Program-made: the position numbers and the translations under genes
Assembly (NCBI GenBank): GCA_002840755.1
Contig: PHBZ01000014.1
Coordinates: 62,001 to 126,000 of the forward strand
From: Chloroflexi bacterium HGW-Chloroflexi-10
GTDB taxonomy: Bacteria; Chloroflexota; Anaerolineae; Anaerolineales; Anaerolineaceae
DNA length: 64,000 bases
Direction of reading: 5' to 3'
Part shown: positions 45,330 through 55,570 of the stretch, one piece after another
Position numbering within the stretch: position 1 is the stretch's first letter
Layout: each line of letters begins with the position of its first letter
The notes under the pieces: model-generated
Told to the model about the DNA's origin: nothing
Databases searched by the model: none
Seen by the model: only the letters and a program-made list of their open reading frames with translations

Positions 45330-46289
45330 ATGACATCCATTATCGACTTTTCCGACGAACCTCGTTACACAATCAAAGCAGTTAGTGTTCAAACCGGGAT
45401 ACGTCCTGTGACTTTACGTGCCTGGGAAAGACGGCACGATTTACTAAGTCCACATCGATCTGACAACCGCTATCGTCTTTATTCCGAACGCGATGTTGCT
45501 ATTCTGCGCTGGATTAAATCCCGTGTTGATGGCGGCATTTCCATCAGTAATGCAGTAGTGGAATTGCGCCAAATGACGCGCAGTGGTATCTGGCCAGATG
45601 CTGTTCCGGCTGCGCCAAGCCGTACCCTCTCACAACCCAAGGCCACTCCGGAAACCTATACCCATTGGCTGTATGATGCACTTATCAACCACAACGAAGA
45701 GCGTGCCAGTGAAATCATGCGGGAGTTACACGCCAGCTTTGACCTGATAACCATCTTTATCCGAATATTGAGCCCCACTTTGATCGCAATTGGTGAGGCC
45801 TGGTATCGTGGAGAAATCCGGATTACCACAGAACATTATGCATCAAATTTTCTGCGGGCTAAATTGATGTCGCTGTTACAGGCGTATCCCACCCGCCGCA
45901 ATGCCCCTTATATCCAGCTCGGCTGCGCTCCGACCGAACAACACGAGCTGGGCAGCCTGATGATGGCCGTTCTGCTGCGTAGTGAAGGATATCGCGTGGA
46001 ATATCTTGGCCCTGACCTCCCGATTGAGGACCTGGTTGATTACGCCAGTTATGAATTCCCCAACATGATTGTAATGACAGCTTCCACTGAACTCTCTGCC
46101 TTTGAAATGCGCCGCCTGAAAGAGAAATTAGACCAGCTTACCCCCGCTCCCTTGCTAGCCTATGCTGGCAGCGCCTTTGATCACAATCCAAAGGTACAAA
46201 GCATGGTGCCTGGCCTGTACCTGGGTGAAAATTTTGAAGATGCAATTGAAACAATCTCTGAACTTTTGCAGGAAAAAGAACTCGCATAA
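45330..46289 (+). CDS. MerR-type B12-binding regulator (CarH/LitR-like)
   Basis: A 319-residue protein. The MerR winged helix spans about 12-80 (YTIKAVSVQTGIRPVTLRAWERR ... RLYSERDVAILRWIKSRVDGG). A helical B12-cap domain follows with GEAWYRGEIRITTEH, giving W158-x9-E168-H169, the CarH photoreceptor motif. The cobalamin fold starts with CAPTEQHELGSL, where His is the probable lower cobalt ligand. CarH/LitR proteins bind adenosylcobalamin, form tetramers on DNA in the dark and release on light. A light-controlled repressor is likely; the operator is not proven. The stop is followed by a strong terminator. Confidence 0.93.
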   Translation: MTSIIDFSDEPRYTIKAVSVQTGIRPVTLRAWERRHDLLSPHRSDNRYRLYSERDVAILRWIKSRVDGGISISNAVVELRQMTRSGIWPDAVPAAPSRTLSQPKATPETYTHWLYDALINHNEERASEIMRELHASFDLITIFIRILSPTLIAIGEAWYRGEIRITTEHYASNFLRAKLMSLLQAYPTRRNAPYIQLGCAPTEQHELGSLMMAVLLRSEGYRVEYLGPDLPIEDLVDYASYEFPNMIVMTASTELSAFEMRRLKEKLDQLTPAPLLAYAGSAFDHNPKVQSMVPGLYLGENFEDAIETISELLQEKELA

Positions 46290-46318
46290 CCTCATCATTT
46301 TATTCTTTGTTTAAATAA

Positions 46319-46351
46319 ACAGGGTTTGTCTAAAGATTAGACAAACCCTGT
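46319..46351 (+). terminator. Terminator between the two B12 regulators
   Basis: ACAGGGTTTGTCTAA and TTAGACAAACCCTGT, a perfect 15-bp stem with a 3-nt loop, followed by ACGTTTTT. Each regulator gene therefore seems to have its own promoter. Confidence 0.8.
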
Positions 46352-46551
46352 ACGTTTTTATGATATAGAAGTGGTTTTGTGATATCCTTTGCATCAATAA
46401 ACTGAACCGGAGGTCTTTTTTACCTGTCGTACTATTTGTAAATCTGGTTGCCTGGTGCAAAGAAAAAACAAATGAGTATTTTTCGAAAGCGATTGGTGGA
46501 TTAAGACGCAAGAATACGTTAAAACTCTATTTATTGATAGGATAAAGCGCA

Positions 46552-47541
46552 ATGGAAAGTATCAGCCCCAATCAATTTTCTGAAGAAAAAGATCTGTTAC
46601 CGATTTACAATATTAAAGCGGTTTCCAGTATGTTAGATCTCTTGCCCGTTACTTTACGCGCATGGGAACGGCGCTATGGTATGCCCAGCCCGTCACGTGG
46701 TCAGCAAGGATACCGGCTATACTCGGAATACGATGTTCGCCTGTTACGCTGGTTAAAACGGCAAAATGATGCCGGCATGAGCATTGGACAGGCGGTTAAA
46801 TATCTCACTGAATTACGCAACACCGGAAAAGATCCCGCTCAGGATTATATCGAAGAAAATAAATTGGCAAATATCACAAAAACACCATTTTCTCTCGAAT
46901 CACTTGCCAATCATTTTTATCATCACCTGTCACTGTTTCAAGATGAAGCTGCCACAGACACTTTACGCCGCGCCTTTTCACTCTACAATGTCGATCAGGT
47001 GCTCAACCAGGTGGTAGAACCGGCTTTGGTAGAAATGGGTGAAGCCTGGCATCGTGGTGAGTTACCCATTGCTGTTGAACATTTCGCCACGCAATTCTGT
47101 ATTCAGCATTTGATGAGTATGTTGGCCTCTTCCTCCCAACCCACCCGTGAAGGAACAATTGTTGCCGCTTGCGCACCTGGCGAAATGCATCAGGTCGGTT
47201 TGCTTAATCTGGTGGTCATATTGCGCTGGCGTGGATGGAATGTAAAATACTTTGGTCAGGATCTCAGCCTGGAAAGGCTGGTTGAAACTTTAACGGTATT
47301 AAAACCCGATATGCTCTTGTTTTCGGCTACCCGACGCGAAAGTGCTTTGGCATTATCTCAATTAAACGAAGTCCTCAACGATTACCCCTTTGAAAAACCT
47401 CTGGTCATTCTGGGTGGGCAAGCATTTGATGACCAGAGCCTGGGTGCAGATATTCCCGGTGAGATCATCCAACTGCCTCCGAGCGAAGCCGTGGAACAAA
47501 TTGAAAAACGTATTTACAGGCGGGCAGCCCACAAGAGCTGA
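46552..47541 (+). CDS. MerR-type B12-binding regulator, second copy
   Basis: A 329-residue paralogue of the 45330 gene. The MerR domain (YNIKAVSSMLDLLPVTLRAWERRYGMPSP) is followed by the B12-cap motif GEAWHRGELPIAVEH (W166-x9-E176-H177) and the cobalamin fold (CAPGEMHQVGLLN with the candidate ligand His). RBS GGATAAAG lies before the ATG. With two such proteins in tandem, either two light regulators or a repressor pair like CarA/CarH is possible. It heads a run of genes for a transporter and carotenoid-type enzymes. Confidence 0.93.
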   Translation: MESISPNQFSEEKDLLPIYNIKAVSSMLDLLPVTLRAWERRYGMPSPSRGQQGYRLYSEYDVRLLRWLKRQNDAGMSIGQAVKYLTELRNTGKDPAQDYIEENKLANITKTPFSLESLANHFYHHLSLFQDEAATDTLRRAFSLYNVDQVLNQVVEPALVEMGEAWHRGELPIAVEHFATQFCIQHLMSMLASSSQPTREGTIVAACAPGEMHQVGLLNLVVILRWRGWNVKYFGQDLSLERLVETLTVLKPDMLLFSATRRESALALSQLNEVLNDYPFEKPLVILGGQAFDDQSLGADIPGEIIQLPPSEAVEQIEKRIYRRAAHKS

Positions 47542-47614
47542 GCCACTAAAAATCAAGTTTTCATTGACTGCATGTTTTTCGGATCTGTATTTTATTCATT
47601 AAAGGATGATTTCC

Positions 47615-48826
47615 ATGACTGATCGCAAACGTCTATTTTCGATATTTTTAATCGTATTTATTGATCTTTTGGGTTTCAGCATTATTCTGCCATTATTACC
47701 TTTTTACGCCGAAACATTTGGCGCATCCCCAACCGTGGTGGGATTATTGGTGGCCATTTATGCAGCCGCACAGATGATCAGCGCGCCTCTCCTCGGACGT
47801 CTTTCAGACCGTTTTGGACGCCGTCCTTTGCTGCTCATCTCGATTCTGGGCGGGTCGATTGGATTCTTTTTATTGGGTATTGCGCAAACCTTAACCATGT
47901 TATTCATTGCCCGTCTGCTGGCCGGAATCACCGGTGGGAATATCAGCATTGCTCAGGCATACATCACCGATGTGACCGACAGTAAAAACCGTTCGCGTGG
48001 GTTAGGCCTGATAGGCGCTGCCTTTGGATTAGGCTTTATTATCGGGCCGGCATTGGGTGGAATTCTCAGTCAGTGGGGGTATGCGTTGCCGGCTTATACA
48101 GCTGCCGGGGTTGCTCTGGTGAATTTTTTCGCTGCTTTGTTATGGCTGCCAGAATCCTTGACGGCTGAACGCAAGCAGGAGATCGTTAACCAAAAACGAC
48201 CGGCGATTTCAATCAAAGCTTTGGGTTCGGCCTTGCGCCGCCCGGTTGTCGGTAATTTATTACACACCCGCCTGATTTATGGCTTTGCCTTTGCGCTATT
48301 CCAAAGCATCTTCGCTTTATACGGACAGTATCGTTTTAATTTGAATTCTCAGAATATCGGATATATTCTCGCTTTTGTGGGCGTGCTTTCAGCAATTACC
48401 CAGGGATTTGTCATTGGCAAACTCTCAGATCGCTTTGCTGACCGCCAGCTTATCTTTTTCTCCGTGTCAACCATATCAGCCAGCATGCTGGCCTGGGCAC
48501 TTGCACCCAACGTGATCTTCCTGATCATCGTTCTGGCACCCATTGCTGTGAGCGCCGGTATCCTCAACACGATCATCAACGCTGCTTTAACCAAAGCCGT
48601 ACCGCCTTCCGAATTTGGCGGAATTCTCGGGCTATCCGCCTCTCTCGAAAGCGCTACCCGGGTTATTGCACCCACCATTGGCGGCCTGCTACTGGATAAA
48701 TTGGGCACTTCTGCGCCTGGGATTCTCAGCGCCGGCGTTTTGATCTGGCTGAGCAGCTACGTCTTCCGCAATATCTACCGCAGTAAAACTATTGAACCCA
48801 TAATTCAAACCAATACTATCGCTTAG
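47615..48826 (+). CDS. MFS drug:proton antiporter, DHA1/Tet type
   Basis: A 403-residue protein; ATG 47615 follows AAAGGATG (an ATG at 47606 lies inside that site). Twelve helices are visible. The loop motif GRLSDRFGRRPLLLIS is the MFS motif A, and GPALGGILSQWGY the motif C of antiporters. It probably exports a drug or a pigment intermediate. It is 73 bp after the second B12 regulator and 36 bp before the SRPBCC gene. Confidence 0.9.
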   Translation: MTDRKRLFSIFLIVFIDLLGFSIILPLLPFYAETFGASPTVVGLLVAIYAAAQMISAPLLGRLSDRFGRRPLLLISILGGSIGFFLLGIAQTLTMLFIARLLAGITGGNISIAQAYITDVTDSKNRSRGLGLIGAAFGLGFIIGPALGGILSQWGYALPAYTAAGVALVNFFAALLWLPESLTAERKQEIVNQKRPAISIKALGSALRRPVVGNLLHTRLIYGFAFALFQSIFALYGQYRFNLNSQNIGYILAFVGVLSAITQGFVIGKLSDRFADRQLIFFSVSTISASMLAWALAPNVIFLIIVLAPIAVSAGILNTIINAALTKAVPPSEFGGILGLSASLESATRVIAPTIGGLLLDKLGTSAPGILSAGVLIWLSSYVFRNIYRSKTIEPIIQTNTIA

Positions 48827-48862
48827 ATCAATCATTATTTCAGACAAAAAGTAACGAGACCA

Positions 48863-49318
48863 ATGAAGTTATTTCAATCAAAATTTTTCGTCAAAGCCAC
48901 CCTTGCCTCCGTTCTGGCTTTTCATCACGATACCAGCGCCCTGGTTCAATTGACGCCCTTCCCCATGCGAGTCGATTTACACCAGTTTGAACCGCTGTCA
49001 GAAGGCTCACTGGCTCTATTCACCCTGCGTCTCGGCCCTATCCGCCTACCATGGAAAGCCCGACATGAGCAGGTCGGAAAGCAGGGTTTTACCGATGTAC
49101 AGATTGATGGACCACTGGCATTTTGGCGCCACGAGCACCGCTTTACTGAAACCATTAATGGTACCTGGGTTGCAGACACCATCCAATATCAATTACATCC
49201 CGGGTTAAGAGGATTTATGACGGGCCTATTCTTCAACCCGTTCATGTTACGCTTCCTCTTTTTCTACCGCAGCCTGGCTACCCGGCGGGGCGTCCGTTCA
49301 TATCAAAATGCCGGCTAA
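48863..49318 (+). CDS. SRPBCC-fold ligand-binding protein
   Basis: A 151-residue protein. KFFVKATLASVLAFHHDTSALVQLTPFPMRV and WKARHEQVGKQGFTDVQIDGPLAFWRHEHRFTE match the cyclase/dehydrase-like START fold. It overlaps the next gene by 11 bp. In other bacteria such proteins accompany LitR/CarH-controlled carotenoid or flavin genes. Ligand not known. Confidence 0.75.
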   Translation: MKLFQSKFFVKATLASVLAFHHDTSALVQLTPFPMRVDLHQFEPLSEGSLALFTLRLGPIRLPWKARHEQVGKQGFTDVQIDGPLAFWRHEHRFTETINGTWVADTIQYQLHPGLRGFMTGLFFNPFMLRFLFFYRSLATRRGVRSYQNAG

Positions 49319-50768
49319 CCCGCAAGTGCTGATCATTGGCGCCGGTATGGGTGGGCTGACCACAGCCTGCCTGTTACGCCTGGCTGGTCTGGATGTGACT
49401 ATCCTGGAAGCGCATGTCTACCCGGGTGGCAGCGCCGGCACCTTTTATCATCAGGGGTTTCGTTTTGATGCTGGCGCAACACTGGCTGGTGGATTTCTGG
49501 ATGGGGGACCTCACCAACAGGTTTTGGATCAGCTTGGGCTGGCGTTACCTTTCACAGCGGCAGACCCGGCCTGGCAGGTGCATCTTGCCGGACAAACCAT
49601 CACCCAATGGCGTGATCCGCAACGTTGGCAGGAGGAACGCCAGAAACACTTCCCCGACAGCGAACCCTTCTGGCTCAAGCAAGAAAAACTGGCGCGGCTG
49701 GGTTGGGATCTGATGCGCCGCGACTTTCCCTACCCACCGCAAAACGCGGCCGAATTATTACGGCTTATGCGCACACTGCACACAAGCTTAATCGACGCCC
49801 TACCTTACCTTACCCGCAGCATTCAGGATATCGCCCTGAAATATCTGTCTCCCAGCTTAAAAACCTTCCTCGATCTGCAATTATTGATTTCTGCTCAGGC
49901 CACCAGCCAGGAAACCAATGCACTCTATGGCTCAGCCGCGTTGGATTTACCCCGCCGCGGAGTGGTGCATGTTCACGGAGGCATGGGAGGGATTGCCGCA
50001 GCTTTAGCCAAATGGTTCACAACGCATGGCGGCAAAATCTATTACCGCCAACAGGTTACCCACCTGAAACGAGCAAAGACTGGCTGGCAAATTAAAACAA
50101 ATAAAGGCTTATCCTTCACCAGTGATTTGATCGTTGCCAACCAGACACCCTGGGGACTGAAAAATATTTTGCCAGAATTGCCTGAAAACAAACAGCTGAC
50201 CAAAAACCTTGAACCCACCTGGGGTGCTTTCATGCTTCATATCGGTGTGGAAAGCAGCCAACTGCCCCATATGCTGGGTTACCATCACCAGATTATTAAC
50301 GATGTCACCCAACCATTAGGGGAAGGCAACACGATTTTCTTATCCTTCAGCCCAACATGGGATACGCAGCGCGCTCCCCAGGGGATGCAGGCCGTCACTA
50401 TCTCCACCCACACGCGCATTGAACCCTGGTGGCAGCTTGCCGAATATGACCCTCAGGCTTATCAGGCACTCAAGGCAGCTTACACCCAAAAAGTTTTGGC
50501 GACGGCAGAGCAAGCTTTACCCGGTTTTTCGGCTGCCATCCGGCTAAAACTTCCCGGAACACCGCTCACCTTCCAACGCTTTACCCGCCGGCCCATGGGC
50601 ATGGTTGGTGGATTTCCCCAAACAAGTCTGTTCCATGTTCGCGGTCCACAAATTCCCTTCCCAAACTTGTGGATCACCGGTGATTCGGTCTTCCCCGGTC
50701 AATCGACAGCAGCGGTAACCCTGGGAGCCCAACGTCTTTCCCGCACTATTTTAGAACAGATTGGCTGA
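49308..50768 (+). CDS. CrtI-like FAD-dependent oxidoreductase
   Basis: A 486-residue protein. The dinucleotide-binding motif IIGAGMGGLTTACLLRLAGLDVTILEA and GGSAGTFYHQGFRFDAGATL open it. Mid-chain GVVHVHGGMGGIAAALAKWF and the C-terminal GDSVFPGQSTAAVTLGAQR complete the phytoene desaturase/carotenoid isomerase family pattern (CrtI, CrtH). It could desaturate or isomerise a carotenoid. No phytoene synthase is in the window. It overlaps the SRPBCC gene. Confidence 0.88.
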   Translation: MPANPQVLIIGAGMGGLTTACLLRLAGLDVTILEAHVYPGGSAGTFYHQGFRFDAGATLAGGFLDGGPHQQVLDQLGLALPFTAADPAWQVHLAGQTITQWRDPQRWQEERQKHFPDSEPFWLKQEKLARLGWDLMRRDFPYPPQNAAELLRLMRTLHTSLIDALPYLTRSIQDIALKYLSPSLKTFLDLQLLISAQATSQETNALYGSAALDLPRRGVVHVHGGMGGIAAALAKWFTTHGGKIYYRQQVTHLKRAKTGWQIKTNKGLSFTSDLIVANQTPWGLKNILPELPENKQLTKNLEPTWGAFMLHIGVESSQLPHMLGYHHQIINDVTQPLGEGNTIFLSFSPTWDTQRAPQGMQAVTISTHTRIEPWWQLAEYDPQAYQALKAAYTQKVLATAEQALPGFSAAIRLKLPGTPLTFQRFTRRPMGMVGGFPQTSLFHVRGPQIPFPNLWITGDSVFPGQSTAAVTLGAQRLSRTILEQIG

Positions 50769-50837
50769 GCAAATTCCTGTCTGCAATTTTTTCCATACAC
50801 AACGATCTTTGGTGTTATCATTTAACTATCCCACAGT

Positions 50838-52148
50838 ATGGAAACCATCAACTCCTCTCCACCCACACCCTACCGGGTAGAAGACCATTACACCCCTCGG
50901 CAGATTAAGTTCAATTACCAAATGGGCGTGATCAATGGTGTCTTATATATATTTGGCGCATCCCTATTGGATCCGACTCTTGTGCTGGTGGCTTTTCTTT
51001 CCAACTTCACTCAATCTTCCCTGATCCTGGGGATGGTTGTGCCAATTTTGCAGGCCGGCTGGTCACTCCCGCAGCTGTGGGTTTCCGGGATTGTCCAAAA
51101 CCAGCCTAAAAAAATAAAACTCTATCGCCTGGCTACATATGTACGGATTGCCGCATGGACAATCCTGGCGCTCACCATGAATCTGGTGCGTGAGCCTACG
51201 CTTCTTCTGGTGCTCTTCTTTATCACTTTTACCATTTCCAGCCTGGCTTCCGGGCTGGCCGGATTACCGTTTATGGAACTGGTCAGCAAGACGGTTCCCT
51301 CCCGCCGGCGCGGCGAGATGTTCGCCTGGCGGCTGGGTCTGGGCGGTATACTGGGAGTCGCTGGCGGTTTTTTCGTTCGCTGGATTCTCAGCCCACAGAG
51401 CCCTTTTCCCTATCCGAATGGGTACGGCATTCTGGCAATCGGCAACGTGATATTTGCCTCCATCGGACTTTTATTTTACAACCAGGTGCAGGAAGTGGCA
51501 GACACCCATGTGCTTCCGCGCCAACCGGTAACCGCCCAATTAAAAGAAGGTCTCACAATCTTCGACAAAAACCGGAATTTTCGTAACTTCCTGCTTTTTC
51601 AGGTATTGATGATTTTTTCCGGTGTGGCTGTACCATTTTTTGCAGTGTATGTACAACAACATTTGGGCGGCGATAAAAGCTGGGTTGGTATTTACCTGAT
51701 TATCACTGCCATCAGCAATCTGCTGGCCAATCTATTGTTTGGGCGTATCTCACGCCGGATCAGCAACCAGGTGGTATTACGCTGGGCTACACTGAGTGGA
51801 TTTATGATGTCGCTCTGGGTATTGGCATTGCTCTGGTTCGCCGGTCCACTGCAAATTTCCCCAGATTGGGCATCCCTACTGCTGGCGCCGGCTTTTATTT
51901 TCAACAGTTTTCGTCAAACCGGGATCAGTGTCTCTGGCAACAGCACATTGCTGAGCATTTCCCCGCCCAACAGCCGCGCAGTGATGGTAGGTTTTTCCCA
52001 AACGCTTATCGGAACCACTTTAATCATTACCGGTTTCTCGGGTGGGTTGGTGGACTGGCTCGGTTTGCCCTGGCTGGTATTAATGACTGCCGCTACCAAT
52101 CTGCCGGCTTTTTGGCTGGTTCGTAAAATTCACGAGGGGAATCAATAA
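50838..52148 (+). CDS. MFS transporter
   Basis: A 436-residue protein of twelve helices. The cytoplasmic loop carries LVSKTVPSRRRGEMFAWRLGLGG. Its family is unclear, and the motif A is weak. Its stop abuts the GTG of the regulator gene at 52149. The substrate is unknown. Confidence 0.82.
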   Translation: METINSSPPTPYRVEDHYTPRQIKFNYQMGVINGVLYIFGASLLDPTLVLVAFLSNFTQSSLILGMVVPILQAGWSLPQLWVSGIVQNQPKKIKLYRLATYVRIAAWTILALTMNLVREPTLLLVLFFITFTISSLASGLAGLPFMELVSKTVPSRRRGEMFAWRLGLGGILGVAGGFFVRWILSPQSPFPYPNGYGILAIGNVIFASIGLLFYNQVQEVADTHVLPRQPVTAQLKEGLTIFDKNRNFRNFLLFQVLMIFSGVAVPFFAVYVQQHLGGDKSWVGIYLIITAISNLLANLLFGRISRRISNQVVLRWATLSGFMMSLWVLALLWFAGPLQISPDWASLLLAPAFIFNSFRQTGISVSGNSTLLSISPPNSRAVMVGFSQTLIGTTLIITGFSGGLVDWLGLPWLVLMTAATNLPAFWLVRKIHEGNQ

Positions 52149-54765
52149 GTGTCTGTAAAGAAAGAAATGTCCATTCTTCTAGAAACCAAGCTTCAAATAC
52201 CACAATACAATCAACCACTGGTAGACCGGGCGGCGTTATTGAGCCGCCTGGATGAAGCGTCGCGGTATAAACTCACCCTGGTATCCGCTGCAGCAGGGTA
52301 TGGTAAATCCACCTTATTGAGTAATTGGTGTGCCCGGCGCAAAGAAAGCATGTTGTGGATCGCTCTCGACCGGGGCGATAACGACACCAACCGTTTCCTC
52401 ACCTATCTTGCGGCAGTGGTCCGCACCCTGGACGCCCAACTCGCCCGGGATCTGATCGAAATGCTGCAAGCGCCTCAACCGGTGAGTACGGAAGAGTTCC
52501 TGGCCAATTGGATATTCCAGGTATCCCAATCCAAGAAAACTATTTTTCTGATTCTGGACGACTATCACCTGGTGGAAGATCTCCACATCCATCAGGCGCT
52601 GAATTACCTGCTGGCGTATATGCCCACTAACCTGCATCTGATCATCAGCAGCCGCGAAACGCCAACTGCTTGAGATCCGCGCCGCTGAATTAAGTTTCTC
52701 TGCCCAGGAAATGGATGAATTGCTGCAGAAAAACGACCTGAAAAAGCTGACCCTCAACCAGCGCAGCAGCTTATGGCAGCGCACTGAAGGCTGGATCACC
52801 GGTTTACAAATGGCTTTACTCTCCCTGCAAAACCATCCGAATCCGGACGAGTTTCTGGCCCTCTTCAGCAGAAATCATCAATATATACTGGATTACCTGA
52901 TGGAGGAAGTTCTGAGTGACCTTGAGGAAGATCAACGCCTGTTTCTTTTTCAAACCTCCGTCTTACAACGCCTGAACCCAGCTTTATGTGATGCTGTTTG
53001 TGAACGCCAGGACAGCAGCGAACTACTGTCCTGGCTGGCCCGTACCAATCATTTTCTTATTCCTCTGGATAAAGCGAACCAATGGTTCCGTTACCACCAT
53101 TTATTTGCCGATCTCCTGCAAGCGCGCGCCGCCGGACAGGATGCGCAAATGCTCTCCAGCGCTCACCTGCGCGCCAGCCATTGGTATGCCCACCACGAAG
53201 AATGGGATGCCGCCTTGTACCACGCTGCTCAAGCCGGGGAATGGGAATGGGCAGGCCAATTGGTGGCAGAAAACGGGGCACAGAAACTCTATCGCGGTGA
53301 GCTATTAACTTTGCAGCACTGGTTGGAACTGCTTCCAAACCAACTTCGCCGCCAAAACAGCTGGCTTTGCACCCTGGCTGCCTGGACTTATCTGCTCACC
53401 GGCGATTTCAACCAATGCATGGATTGTGTTCAACAAGCCTTCCTAACATTGCCAGAGTATGCGGATAATGCGTTCCAAACCACCATCCAGGGACATTTAT
53501 CTGCCATCCAGGCTTATGGCGCCGCCTTTTCACAGGATAGCACGGCATCACTCGAATATGCCCAGCAAGCTCTCCATTTACTTCCACACACAGAAACAGC
53601 CATTCGCAGCGTGGTTGCTTTTACCCAGGCCGCCGGCGCCATCCTGCAGGATAATCTCACGTTGGCTCTCAACTTCGCTGAACAGGCTGCCCAGGCAGGC
53701 CAACACAGCAACCGGCATGTGGCCATTCCCGCATTGGGGATCGCCGGCAGTTTACTGCAAAACCGCGGCCAGCTGCATCAGGCTGAAGAAAAATTCAACA
53801 CCATTCTGGCCTGGTGTATGCGAGAAGATGGTACCTACTCACCGCTGGCTGCCCGCGGATTCAGCGGTCTATCCGGACTTTATCTGCAATACAACCGGTT
53901 GGAAGAAGCATTCAAGGCTGCCAACCAATCCGTAGAACTGGCCCGGCGCTGGGGCAGCCAGGACACCTGGCTGAGCAGCAACCTGCACCTGGTGAATTGC
54001 CTGGCAGCCCAAGGCGAAGTCACTCTGGCAGAAAAAATTCTGAAAGAAGCCCAGGGAAAACAATATACAACCCGTGTTAGCCCTGGTCTGGCAGAATTCT
54101 TACAGGAAACACGCGTCAATCTATGGTTAGCCAAGGGAGATTTCCAACCAGCTGTACTCTGGGCAAAAGAAATCTTGCAGGTAATGAACCAGGTTGAAAA
54201 CAGTTTGCAAATTCCGCTCTGGCGGGCCGTCATTCAAGCTTTGCTCACCCGCAGCGATAGCACTGTTCTGGCCCTGCCACTGATTGAAAGATTAACTAAC
54301 TATGCAACCCGCCAATACCAGGAACTTGCTTTGATAAGCGCGCTGATATTCCGCAGCACATACCTGCTATCCATTGGCGACGACCTGGCGGGTCGCAAAT
54401 GCTTGCTAGAAGCCATAGCGTTGGCTGAACATAAAAACTATATTCGTGTTTTCCTGGAATCTGGCCCCCTGGTGAAGCGGATTCTGCAAAACATGGCGCA
54501 AAAAGAGCTGCATCCCTTCGCCATCACCATCTGTAAATTTCTACCGGCTGCCCACACACTGATCGATTCGCTCAGCGAACGCGAATTGGAAATTCTGCAT
54601 CTGGTTGAAGCCGGTAAGACCAATCAGGAAATCGCTGATCTGTTGTGTATTGCCCTCAGCACGGTAAAATCTCACACCAATAATATTTTCAGCAAGCTGG
54701 GGGTTAAGAATCGCACCCAGGCACTGGCTAAGGCGCATGCTTTGAGCCTGTTGAAGCGCGAATAG
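52149..54765 (+). pseudogene. MalT-like LuxR-family regulator, broken by a frameshift
   Basis: An 861-residue-class regulator in two frames. The first 174 residues (to TGA at 52671-52673) hold the P-loop AAAGYGKSTLL and the ATPase part ending in IISSRETP. The second frame continues immediately with QLLEIRAAELSFSAQEM (readable from about 52664), the rest of the MalT-type STAND domain, a TPR-like region, and the LuxR helix-turn-helix near the end (LSERELEILHLVEAGKTNQEIADLLCIALSTVKSHTNNIFSKL). A segment of about a dozen residues usual in the family (PLPLxRLRAR-like, between SRETP and QLLEIRA) is missing, so a short deletion shifted the frame. The break may be a real loss or a sequencing error. 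Confidence 0.82.
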
Positions 54766-54905
54766 CGTTTAAACCCAATTTATTCCGATTCATATGAATT
54801 AATCCAACTTTGGTTGGATGGATTCGATGTGATGCGCTGTTATGCTAAAGACAAATATATGGCGAATTGGAAAATTGTACTTATTCTGAAATTCAGGAGA
54901 ATCCC

Positions 54906-55334
54906 ATGTGGTATAACACGATTATCATATCTATTTTAAAATCCCCTTTTCACCGCATCCTGAGCGGGAATACTGCCGTCATCACCTATAGCGGACATAA
55001 GAGCGGCAAGACCTACCACGTGCCATTCAACTATGTTCGTGCTGAAAACACTTACCTATCCACCAGCATTCCGCAGCGAACCTGGTGGCGCAATCTTCGT
55101 AAAGGAGCGCAAGTGCAACTCCTCGTTCACGGTAAAACAATACCTGCGTATGCACAGGTTTTAAGCACAGATGATCAAAAAGTTACTGCCTTGCGCAGCC
55201 TGATAAAAGCTGCACCGATGTATGCGCGCTATATGAAAATAAGCTTAAATGCTGGCGGAGAACCGGATAGCGACCAGATCCGCCAGGCGGCTGCCGAGCG
55301 TGTTCTCATTCGCTTCACTCCCGCGGAGAATTAG
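54906..55334 (+). CDS. F420/deazaflavin-type nitroreductase-family protein
   Basis: A 142-residue protein; ATG 54906 follows AGGAGA. HRILSGNTAVITYSGHKSGKTYHVPFNYVRAENTY and WWRNLRKGAQVQLLVHGKTIPAYAQVL are typical of the DDN-like family, which uses deazaflavin F420. Its stop overlaps by one base with the next GTG. Confidence 0.78.
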   Translation: MWYNTIIISILKSPFHRILSGNTAVITYSGHKSGKTYHVPFNYVRAENTYLSTSIPQRTWWRNLRKGAQVQLLVHGKTIPAYAQVLSTDDQKVTALRSLIKAAPMYARYMKISLNAGGEPDSDQIRQAAAERVLIRFTPAEN

Positions 55335-55561
55335 TGAGCCAATGCTTTTATGAGATCATCGTAGAAGGCCAACTCCCCCACAATTGGCAGAATTGGCTGA
55401 TGGCGCAAACAATAACTCACCAAAGGGATGGCAACACACGGTTATTGCTGGAATTCACCGATAGTGCTGCCTTGTATGGTTTGATTGCCCGCCTGCGCGA
55501 TTTGGGATTGGTTTTGGTCTCTTTACGGCGCTGCTCTTCCATTACAGCGGATGGCGGTTAG
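55334..55561 (+). CDS. Small protein of unknown function
   Basis: A 75-residue protein starting at GTG 55334 in a TAGTG overlap with the previous gene. It has one beta-alpha-like unit (FYEIIVEGQLP ... TRLLLEFTDSAALYGLIARLRDLGLVLVSLRR). No family is recognised. It probably co-expresses with its neighbour and with the flavoprotein 9 bp downstream. Confidence 0.65.
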   Translation: MSQCFYEIIVEGQLPHNWQNWLMAQTITHQRDGNTRLLLEFTDSAALYGLIARLRDLGLVLVSLRRCSSITADGG

Positions 55562-55570
55562 AATAGAATA

